Shown in pieces: positions 1 through 6,900 of a DNA stretch of 13,296 bases. The stretch spans positions 1 to 13,296 of the forward strand of contig JAESTI010000071.1 in assembly GCA_016763665.1 (NCBI GenBank), written 5' to 3'. Under the pieces are notes generated by a model. The model made no database searches. It worked only from the letters and a program-made list of their open reading frames with translations, and was not told the origin of the DNA. Each line of letters starts with the position of its first letter. The stretch's first letter is position 1. A program made the translations under genes and the position numbers. This DNA is from Bacteroidia bacterium. GTDB taxonomy: Bacteria; Bacteroidota; Bacteroidia; Flavobacteriales; NORP286.

Positions 1-112
1 CACATACTTTACAATTCACCTGCAGCACTGATTTTTTAATTGCGTGCTGTGTTATCAAATCATTTTCAACAATAAAAATTTTTTTACCAGATGTATTAAT
101 ATCAGCCATCAT
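1..112 (-). CDS. Response-regulator receiver domain protein, N-terminal fragment
   Basis: Reading the minus strand from an ATG at 112 (a second ATG follows at 109) gives 37 codons without a stop up to the window edge. After a short polar lead the peptide continues KKIFIVENDLITQHAIKKSV. This is the first beta strand of a CheY-like receiver followed by the acidic pocket, here Glu-Asn-Asp as in the common VEDD/VEND motif, then the start of helix 1. The phospho-acceptor Asp and any output domain lie outside the window, so it could be a lone receiver or the start of a longer regulator. The gene is divergent from the sensor phosphatase at 346, so a shared signalling role is plausible but inferred. 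No convincing Shine-Dalgarno sequence precedes the start. Confidence 0.72.
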   Translation of the reverse strand, partial: MMADINTSGKKIFIVENDLITQHAIKKSVLQVNCKVC

Positions 113-293
113 ACTAAAGAAAATATTTTTTGAATATAATTAATTAGGTTTTAACTTCCAAGATATCAATTTAAGCTTAAAATAGCTACTCCACTGAAAT
201 GACAAATTTTCATAATTTTATAACATGAAACGTCCATGATTAAATGATTATTAAATCACACAGGATAATGATTATTTTTTAAATGAGAGTTCC

Positions 294-316
294 ACCTGCC
301 TGTCCGGCAGGCAGGT
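294..316. repeat. GC-rich palindrome (9-bp arms) upstream of the sensor phosphatase
   Basis: The arms ACCTGCCTG (294-302) and CAGGCAGGT (308-316) are perfectly complementary around a 5-base loop. An alternative stem GGCAG/CTGCC (310-314 with 317-321) overlaps the right arm. The element stands out by its GC content against AT-rich flanks. A related palindrome lies at 2477-2496, so this appears to be a dispersed REP-like repeat rather than a gene-specific operator. It ends 29 bases before the ATG at 346 and so probably lies in the 5' leader of that gene. Confidence 0.7.
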
Positions 317-345
317 CTGCCAATTAAAGATCAAGATATAAACAG

Positions 346-2241
346 ATGAAATATGTTATAGTTACTTTACTCTATTTTGTTATTTCATTACAAGTATTGG
401 GAAATAACAATACCTCATCTTCATGGAAAGATGTCCTGGCTAACAAAAAGGGATCTGTCAATGTATATTATTTTGAAGTTGAACCTTTTTCTATAAAAAA
501 GGAGGATGGCGGGTTAGAAGGAATCGAGATCGAATTAATGAACAAGTTCTTTGGTTTTGTGCGATCCCATTACCAGGTAGAACTTAAGGCGAATTTTATT
601 GAGATCTCGGCTTTTTTAGAGCTGTATAATACAATTCGGCATGGCGAAAAGGGAATGTTTGGAATTGCCTCATTATCTATGACTCCACAACGATTTGAAG
701 AAGTGCAGTTTTCGCCTCCTTATATTCTTGATATTGAGGTTTTGATTTGTAGTAAAAACATTCCTATTGTTAGCAGTTTAGATGAGTTTAAGGAAGTTTT
801 CAAAGATTTAAAAGCACTTAATGTTCCCAATACTACTTTTGAAAAAAACATAGAAAAAGTAAAAAAGCATTTGCCTGATCTAATAGTTGAAAACGTTCAG
901 AATTCTAATGAGATAAGAAAGAGAATTTCTGAAAATGAAAACCTATTTAGTTTTTGTGAACTCCCGACTTATTTATTAGTACTTAAGAAAGGATTGAAAA
1001 TTAAAAGACAGAACTTGTTTTTAGAGGAGAGATTGGGTTACGGATTTATTTATCCAAAATTAAGTGGTTGGAAAGAACCTGTAGAAGCATTCTTTAACGA
1101 TTCGGAGTTTAGGCCCTTTATGTTAAAGAACATTCAAAAATATTTAGGTGATGATGTAAAAGATTTGATGTGGAATATTGCTGCCAAAGATACTCTTGCA
1201 GTCAGTAAAGAAATAATGCTACTCAACAAAGAAAAGGAGATACAAAACTTGCTTCTCACTAAGAATGAATTAGAAATTCAAAGACAAAAACTATTCAATG
1301 GTGCAATAGCGCTTGGACTGGCGTTGGTCTTGATAATCACAATAACTGTTTATTACGCTTATAGGCAAAAACGGAAAATGAATAAAACATTAATGGAAAA
1401 GAACAATCAAATAGAAGAGAAGAACGCAGAAATTGAACTTGCTTATGAAGAGATCTCACAAAAGAATAAAGATATAACTGACAGTATTAACTATGCTAAA
1501 AGAATACAGGAAGCCATCATTATCCCTAAAGAGCTAATTCAAAAAGGCCTTCCAGATTCATTTATTTACTTTAAACCCAAGGATATAGTTAGTGGTGATT
1601 TTTATTACTATGCAAAATTTGAAAATGAAGTTATCATAACTGCCGTAGATTGTACCGGGCATGGAGTGCCTGGCGCTTTTATGAGTATGGTCGGAAATGA
1701 GATTTTGAGTCAAATAATAAAAGATAAGCATATACTAAAACCATCTGACATTCTTACGGAATTACATAAAGGTATTCGGTCTGCATTAAGGCAATCTGAA
1801 GGAGAACATGAAACCAATGATGGTATGGACATCGCACTTTGTAAGTTAAATGTTTCAACCAGGGAACTGGAATATGCAGGCGCATTTAACCCACTCTATA
1901 TCTGCAGAAAAGTTAATGGTGGAAATTATGAGATGGAAGTAATTAAAGCGGATAAAATGTCTATTGGAGGAGTAGTTATGGGTGGGGAAAGAATATTCAC
2001 AAATCATAAAACACAATTGAATAATGGAGATACATTTTACGTTTTTTCGGATGGCTATTTAGATCAGTTTGGTGGACCTAGGAATAAGAGGTTCATGTCT
2101 AAAAAGTTCAGAAATACATTAGTTGAATTACAGGAATTTAACATGGCTACCCAAGAAGAAAAACTAGATAGTATTCTTAAAGATTGGCAAGGGGATGCCC
2201 GTCAGATTGACGATATATTAGTAATAGGTGTTAGAGTATGA
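346..2241 (+). CDS. Membrane sensor with solute-binding-like domain and PP2C/SpoIIE serine phosphatase
   Basis: The 631-residue protein begins with a signal peptide (residues 1-19, VISLQVLG then NN). Residues about 35-270 resemble the family 3 solute-binding fold: an N-terminal GGLEGIEIELMNKFF segment, then MTPQRFEEVQFSPPYI. A coiled coil (about 285-315), one membrane helix (about 318-340) and a second coiled coil (about 345-390) follow. The cytoplasmic end (about 400-631) is a PP2C-type SpoIIE/RsbU phosphatase with SGDFYYY (Asp418), VDCTGHGVPGAFMSM (Asp435), NDGMDIA (Asp492, Asp495), FSDGYLDQFGG (Asp569) and QIDDILVIGV (Asp622, Asp623), so the metal-binding acidic residues look intact. The family dephosphorylates Ser/Thr on partner proteins such as anti-sigma-factor antagonists. 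The architecture suggests that a small ligand bound outside the membrane controls the phosphatase. The ligand and target are unknown, and no anti-sigma pair is visible nearby. Confidence 0.9.
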   Translation: MKYVIVTLLYFVISLQVLGNNNTSSSWKDVLANKKGSVNVYYFEVEPFSIKKEDGGLEGIEIELMNKFFGFVRSHYQVELKANFIEISAFLELYNTIRHGEKGMFGIASLSMTPQRFEEVQFSPPYILDIEVLICSKNIPIVSSLDEFKEVFKDLKALNVPNTTFEKNIEKVKKHLPDLIVENVQNSNEIRKRISENENLFSFCELPTYLLVLKKGLKIKRQNLFLEERLGYGFIYPKLSGWKEPVEAFFNDSEFRPFMLKNIQKYLGDDVKDLMWNIAAKDTLAVSKEIMLLNKEKEIQNLLLTKNELEIQRQKLFNGAIALGLALVLIITITVYYAYRQKRKMNKTLMEKNNQIEEKNAEIELAYEEISQKNKDITDSINYAKRIQEAIIIPKELIQKGLPDSFIYFKPKDIVSGDFYYYAKFENEVIITAVDCTGHGVPGAFMSMVGNEILSQIIKDKHILKPSDILTELHKGIRSALRQSEGEHETNDGMDIALCKLNVSTRELEYAGAFNPLYICRKVNGGNYEMEVIKADKMSIGGVVMGGERIFTNHKTQLNNGDTFYVFSDGYLDQFGGPRNKRFMSKKFRNTLVELQEFNMATQEEKLDSILKDWQGDARQIDDILVIGVRV

Positions 2242-2373
2242 CAGATATCCTGACTTTTTCTCCACTCTCTTCTTCCCAAACTTCCTCCTGAAAGACGCAT
2301 TAGCAACAAATCCCCTTTGTTGTGTATGAGGAAGTGCCTTGAGTTTTTCGATGATATTGTCCTTAGGTTTCAT
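2218..2373 (-). CDS. Possible small basic protein or gene remnant, 51 residues (doubtful)
   Basis: An ATG-started frame of 51 codons runs antisense across the last 24 bases of the phosphatase gene. The peptide is strongly basic (FRRKFGKKRVEKK in the middle) and matches no family I recognise. The reading frame stays open upstream of the ATG into the neighbouring inverted-repeat element, as would be expected if an insertion had cut off a longer gene. Against it are its short length, the lack of a ribosome binding site, and a nested inverted repeat (2281-2334) inside it that could explain the DNA sequence without coding. Low confidence. Confidence 0.22.
   Translation of the reverse strand: MKPKDNIIEKLKALPHTQQRGFVANASFRRKFGKKRVEKKSGYLSYSNTYY
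2281..2334. repeat. Nested inverted repeat downstream of the phosphatase gene
   Basis: The outer arms CTTCCTC (2281-2287) and GAGGAAG (2328-2334) enclose inner arms CAACAAA (2304-2310) and TTTGTTG (2316-2322) around the loop TCCCC. Both stems are perfect 7-mers. It begins 39 bases after the phosphatase stop and could fold in RNA from either strand. No U-run follows directly, although TTTTT occurs at 2344-2348. It is therefore not a textbook intrinsic terminator, but it is the only structure close enough to serve as one for the upstream gene. Confidence 0.4.
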
Positions 2374-2379
2374 CAATTG

Positions 2380-2537
2380 TTTAGAGACTTTTTCAAAAGT
2401 TAAAGAAAGCTGTCATTCTGAACGATAGTGAAGAATCTGCTACTTGATCATCAGTATGTTGAGAGATCCTTCATTCCCTGCCTGCTGGCCGGCAGGTTCA
2501 GGATAACAGAAAATGGACTTTTGAGACAGCCTCTAAA
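2380..2537. mobile_element. MITE-like 158-bp inverted-repeat element
   Basis: The outermost 22 bases (2380-2401) match the reverse complement of 2516-2537 at 18 of 22 positions, with tips TTTAGAG and CTCTAAA. Further in, TGTCATTCTGAAC (2411-2423) pairs with 2496-2508 at 11 of 13, and TGAAGAATCT (2429-2438) pairs with 2464-2473 at 9 of 10. The centre (2439-2463) is a short unpaired loop. The right arm is 17 bases longer than the left because it holds a GC-rich palindrome (2477-2496). There is no coding capacity. Terminal symmetry and small size suggest a non-autonomous transposable element or a large REP-type hairpin. The end sequence GAGGCTGTCTCAAAAG resembles insertion-sequence ends I recall from Bacteroidota, but I cannot assign a family. 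A TA sits just outside GAG...CTC on both sides, so a TA target duplication is possible. Confidence 0.7.
2477..2496. repeat. GC-rich palindrome nested in the MITE-like element
   Basis: CCTGCC (2477-2482) and GGCAGG (2491-2496) form a 6-bp stem around TGCTGGCC. Alternatively, 2481-2496 is a 16-base near-palindrome broken only by a T-G pair. It shares the CCTGCC...GGCAGG core with the palindrome at 294-316. The matching place in the left arm of the host element has only five bases (GATAG, 2424-2428), so the palindrome looks like an insertion into one arm. Confidence 0.6.
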
Positions 2538-2924
2538 GGGATGCAATTTGCATGTAAGGAATTAGAAAAAGAGCAATTTTTTTTCAAACATCTTCTGCTC
2601 AATTAAAAGGCATTTCCACCATCCTATTTTTTTTCATAGCAAATTGCTAAAATAAAGCCTAAAAAATATAAAAATTAGCTGAAACCCTTTTGCAACAAAG
2701 ATTTCAGCTATTCGTATACTATATTAGCTAATGGTGAGTAATATGCTAAAATTGACTAAAAATTAATTTTTATATCAGATAATTATTTTGAGTTATTACA
2801 TTTATTTTGGTATAAAAGCATAAAATACTATTAATAACTATAAATAATTTTGATATCCATTTATTATGACAACTATTATTTTGATCCTGTTTATTGTAGC
2901 TGTAACGGTACAGAATACCAGTAA
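2538..2924. other. AT-rich spacer without a supported gene
   Basis: No reading frame with recognisable content is present. A 9-bp perfect inverted repeat TAGCTGAAA/TTTCAGCTA (2676-2684 with 2702-2710) has a 17-base loop and no following T-run. A 13-base palindrome TAGCAAATTGCTA lies at 2637-2649. A 40-codon frame from an ATG at 2866 starts with a hydrophobic stretch (ILILFIVAVTV). It may be the worn signal-peptide part of the tail remnant that follows, but this is a guess. Confidence 0.5.
2845..2852 (+). promoter_or_regulatory. Weak match to the Bacteroidota -7 promoter element
   Basis: TAATTTTG fits the Bacteroidota -7 consensus TAnnTTTG. No TTG-type -33 box lies at the expected 19-20 base distance. 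In such AT-rich DNA a chance match is likely. It is listed because it is the best candidate upstream of the secreted-protein genes that follow. Confidence 0.18.
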
Positions 2925-3041
2925 AATTCGGATCTGTATACGCAAAAAGAAGATATTATACAAGAAAATGAGGGCAATATGGATGTAATAATGAGTGGAA
3001 AAATTAATGAATTTATTACGGAACCAACTGTTTTGTTATAA
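2925..3041 (+). pseudogene. Tail remnant of a tandemly duplicated small secreted-protein gene (copy 0)
   Basis: In the frame ending at the TAA at 3039-3041, 38 open codons follow an in-frame TAA at 2922. They contain QKEDIIQENEGN and KINEFITEPTVLL. These line up with the next copy, which reads EQKRSSDIKQENGN and QINEFITRS at the matching place. At DNA level, 17 bases (ATTAATGAATTTATTAC) at 3003-3019 recur identically at 3475-3491, and CAAGAAAATG recurs upstream in both. The remnant has no start codon or signal peptide of its own in this frame. Its stop lies 16 bases before the ATG of copy 1, which shows the original gene spacing. Confidence 0.62.
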
Positions 3042-3057
3042 ATATATACAAGCACAT

Positions 3058-3948
3058 ATGAAAAAATACATCAATACTTTGGTTCTATGTTTTTTGGGAT
3101 TTAAAACCTCCATAGAGCAGACCTTCGTAGATTTTTACGATACGTTCATTAAAAATATCATGACCATGAATTGGCCTTTCATACATTTCAAAAGAATTGT
3201 ACCCATAATGTGGTATATAAATTTACAACATAAGTGGTATATAAATTTACAACATAAACGGTATTGTATTATCCGCTGGTTTACGCGAATATTACTTTTA
3301 AGTGAAAAGGCGGAATCTGCGGTTAAGAACTACAGTGAGGTTGCTCCCATATCTCTTAAAAACTTTACCAATAGAATGGAAGGGGATCAGAAACTGGCCG
3401 TTACTGAACAAAAAAGATCAAGTGATATTAAACAAGAAAATGGGAATGATCCGAATGTAATCTTAAAGAAACAAATTAATGAATTTATTACCAGATCACT
3501 GTTTGATTTTAAATGTACATACATGAAAAAATACGGCATTACTTTAATTTTAAGCTTTTTGGCGTTTAGTCCTGCTATTGGTCAAACCAATGAGAATAGG
3601 GAAACTGTTGTTAATGAGTACAGTGAGATTGATCCCATAGCCCTTGAAAACTTTTCCGAAAAAGTTGATGAAGATCAGAATCTGACCGTTGCCGAACAAA
3701 AAAGAAGAAACGGCATTAACCATATTGAGAAAGAACAGATTAAAAAGATCAGCAATAACTCTGTGAATATCTCCATAGATCAAAATAGTGTTGGTAAGAA
3801 GAACAATCAAAGTACAGGTTCTGAAGAGGATCAGCATTTATTATCTGTAGAATATGAACATACAGAAATTGACATTGACAGGGGAAAAATTGAGTCATCT
3901 GAGAATAAGTCAGCGAAAAAAAGCATTGTGATCAAGGATGAAAAATAG
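3058..3948 (+). CDS. Fused tandem duplicate of a small secreted protein, function unknown
   Basis: I do not recognise a family. The 296-residue frame from the ATG at 3058 holds two copies of one unit. Copy 1 starts MKKYINTLVLCFLGF, a signal peptide, and has KNYSEVAPISLKNF...GDQKLAVTEQKR. Copy 2 starts MKKYGITLILSFLAFSPAIGQ at 3523, now internal, and has NEYSEIDPIALENF...EDQNLTVAEQKR. The shared block is identical at 18 of 37 residues. Copy 1 also carries about 175 bases (roughly 3125-3300) absent from copy 2, including a 24-bp tandem repeat. Copy 2 ends in a polar, charged tail. A GTG at 2995 extends the frame, but that stretch is the end of copy 0 read out of frame, so I prefer 3058. Translation could instead start at 3523, giving an intact 141-residue secreted protein, with copy 1 a read-through relic. 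The giant surface protein starts 24 bases after the stop, so co-transcription is likely. Confidence 0.5.
   Translation: MKKYINTLVLCFLGFKTSIEQTFVDFYDTFIKNIMTMNWPFIHFKRIVPIMWYINLQHKWYINLQHKRYCIIRWFTRILLLSEKAESAVKNYSEVAPISLKNFTNRMEGDQKLAVTEQKRSSDIKQENGNDPNVILKKQINEFITRSLFDFKCTYMKKYGITLILSFLAFSPAIGQTNENRETVVNEYSEIDPIALENFSEKVDEDQNLTVAEQKRRNGINHIEKEQIKKISNNSVNISIDQNSVGKKNNQSTGSEEDQHLLSVEYEHTEIDIDRGKIESSENKSAKKSIVIKDEK
3210..3257 (+). repeat. Perfect 24-bp tandem repeat, two units
   Basis: The units 3210-3233 and 3234-3257 are identical, starting GTGGTATATAAATTTACAAC and ending ATAA. A degenerate start of a third unit (ACGGTAT) follows. The length is a multiple of three, so the frame stays open and encodes WYINLQHK twice. 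The repeat sits in the block of copy 1 that copy 2 lacks. The lack of any difference between units implies recent duplication. Confidence 0.9.
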
Positions 3949-3972
3949 ACAATTGATGTCATCAAATAGTAT

Positions 3973-6900
3973 ATGAAATGTATAATAAACATATCGCAAT
4001 TTACCGCTAAAGCGACAAGCCTTTTATGCCTTGCTTCTTTTTCCCTGGCGTTTTGGAGTTTTAATGCCCACGCAACAGATATTAATATATTGGTTAGTAC
4101 GCTTGACGGACTTCATACTGCAGAAAACACAGCAAGTGAGCTTAACACTAATACCGGTGGTTCACCAACATTTGCTAATTCTTCTGACGGATGGTTATTT
4201 GTGGACAAGGGTGATGAACTCCGCATTTCTGCCTTTGATATCGGTTCCAGAAATGAACCGATCACTGCAGTTCTATTAAAGGTGAAATACTCTGTTGAAG
4301 CAGGTTATACCGGTACTAATTGGGTGCAATATAGCAATGGGACGTTGACCAATACAGATTCCGAACCAACAAATGGAGAAAGCGACATTGAAGACGTTAC
4401 TTTCGATCTAAAAGCGGCAGGTGTTGACACATGGTCTGAAATTGCAGCACTCGATATTCATTTTGATAACAATGATGCGGGTGGAGCCGATGGTGTAAGT
4501 TTTGATTATATTTATATAACGGTAACTTATACTCCTCTTCCGGATGCACCTACCTTACTTAGTACAGGAGGCACTGATCAACTGGCGTTTAATAATTCGC
4601 ACATTAATGATAATACGCCAATGTTCAGAGCAAAAGCTACTCATAGCAGCACTTATAACAGGATGTACATTGAAGTAAATACCGCTGCTGATTTTACCGG
4701 TACTGCATATACACAAACATTTTCAGGAACATATACATCCGCTACAGAGTATAATTTTGATTGCACTGCATTATCTACTGCACTGCCAACTACAGACGGT
4801 GTGACTTATTATGTTCGAGCTAAAGCTTCTGATGATGGTGGTTCTAATTATGGAAGTTGGTCTTCCGGAACTTATAGTTTTACTTATAAGAGTGCTGCTA
4901 CCGCTGTTGCATGGTTCCAGACAACAGAAGAGCAATTTGATGATGGTACACTTACCAATGTAGATGCTGTAACCAGTGATCAGGTACAATTGGAATACAT
5001 ATTAGATGATTTTACCGATGGAGATTATACAGCATCACCTGTCTGGACTGTTAAAGCTGGTTCGCATGCAGTTACTTCTAATGTATTAGAAGATTTGAAT
5101 GTCTCTGCCAGCAATATAATAAGTACGCCACTTACCCAAACATCAGGTTATTGGGAATTCAAATATCAATTCAGTACAACTACCCATACTGGTTCTATGT
5201 TCCTCCAATCTTTCTTTTACCTTAATGAATCCAATTTTACTTCTACATCAGATGGATATATGGTAATAGTAAGGGATGATGCCAGCAGTGAAAAGCTTGT
5301 TCTTCAAAGAGTGGATAATGGAGCTTTGACTGATATTATAACAGCTTCAGGAATAACATATGATGCCAATCAACACACAATTCTTCTTACTGTAGATGGA
5401 TCAGGTAACTGGGAGCTATTTTGGGATGGTACAAGCAAGGGTACTGTAATTGATGCTACGTATTCAAGTCCCACTCACTGGGTTTCGAGACATTATGAAA
5501 GTTTAGGTACTGCCACAATCGGAATAGACGATCTAAAATACGGTGCAGCATCTGGAACTGACCTGTCATCAGGATTCAAATACTCTTCTGTTAAGAGTGC
5601 ATCTGCATGGGATAAGATCACTTGGAATGATACTGAAACAAAAGGTGATATTAAATACAGTGTCTATTATGAAAGTTCAGGGGCAACAATTATTCCTGAT
5701 GCAGCTTTAACAGGAAACGCAGCAGGGTTTGATGATGGTTCCGGTGGAATTGATATCTCTGGACTAAGTACCAGTACCTATGCCGAATTGTATCTCAAAG
5801 CTACCATGACACCCACCGATGGCGGCCCTTCATTACAGGACTGGACTATTACTCCAAAAGTTCAGATCGGTGATGCCGATTCAAAAGCGGAAGCTCCGGC
5901 TTCTCAAACTGCTGCTACAACTGTTTCTTCCTTAAAGGATACTGATGCAGAAGCTCAGGAAGTTTTCAAATTTAAGATCACTGATCTAAGTACTGCTGAT
6001 ACATATGTTACCAAGGTCACACAAATCAAGATTAAAACAGGTGCAAGTAATAACGCAGATTGGACTACTAACATACAAGGAGCTAAGCTTTATGATGTTG
6101 ATGGTGCAGCTTTCGTAACAATTACATCCGCAACAATTACCGACAACGATATTGTCATTGCTATTCCCTCAGGTAACCTTGATATTGCTGATGGAGGAAG
6201 TACAAACCTGGCGCTCTATGTTTATCTGAACACAAGTAGTATAGTAGATGGCGCTATAATGGATTTCAGAATTGATTATGATGATCATGGCTTTACTGCT
6301 GATGGGGGAGCAGGATCAGATTTTACCGCTACATTTGGATCAGCAGATATTGAAGGTAATAATATGACCATTGCTGTGGTAGCTACAAAAATGATCTATA
6401 CAACAGATAAGCCTAAAGCAAATACAAGTACAGATACCGATTTTGATGTAACCGTAACAGCTGTTGATGCCAATAACAACGTTGATACAGATAGAGCTTG
6501 TTCGATCACCCTATCGAGAGGTACTGGCACAGGAACTTTATCTTCTGTTACAGGCTTAACACAGAATTTATCTAGCGGTACCTATTCATGGACTGATGTA
6601 CGACATAATACCATAGAAGACATCACGATTATAGCAACGGATAATGATTGCAGTTTATCATCATCAACTGTTACATCAATTACTATAGATGTAGGCGGGA
6701 TGTACTATAGTTCAAGTACCGTCACACAGGACTATTCTTCCTATAATTACGGTGGTTTAGTTGGGAAAGGTGAGACAAATCAGGAATTACTTGAAATACG
6801 AGTGGTAGTGATTAATAGTGATAATGATATATCTATAAGTTCATTTACATTTGATGTGGAACTTTCTACTGCTGAAGATACTGATATTGATGTTGTAAAA

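Noticed and set aside
2995..3057. GTG-started extension of the fused secreted-protein gene
   Set aside because: In the neighbouring frame this stretch is the tail of an earlier gene copy ending in TAA at 3041. The ATG at 3058 starts a proper signal peptide, so the GTG extension looks accidental.
3118..3215. Minus-strand peptide in the insert of copy 1 (IPHYGYNSFEMYERPIHGHD...)
   Set aside because: It reads like plausible protein but has a stop immediately upstream in the repeat and a stop soon after, no start with context, and no family I recognise. It is kept only as a hint that the insert is foreign DNA.
3210..3257. Possible CRISPR-like repeat
   Set aside because: There are only two units, directly adjacent with no spacers, and the repeat lies inside a reading frame; no cas genes are present.
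3550..3837. 95-codon minus-strand frame opposite copy 2
   Set aside because: It is antisense to a frame supported by the duplicated unit and signal peptide; its hydrophobic stretches are the complement of polar, AT-rich codons.
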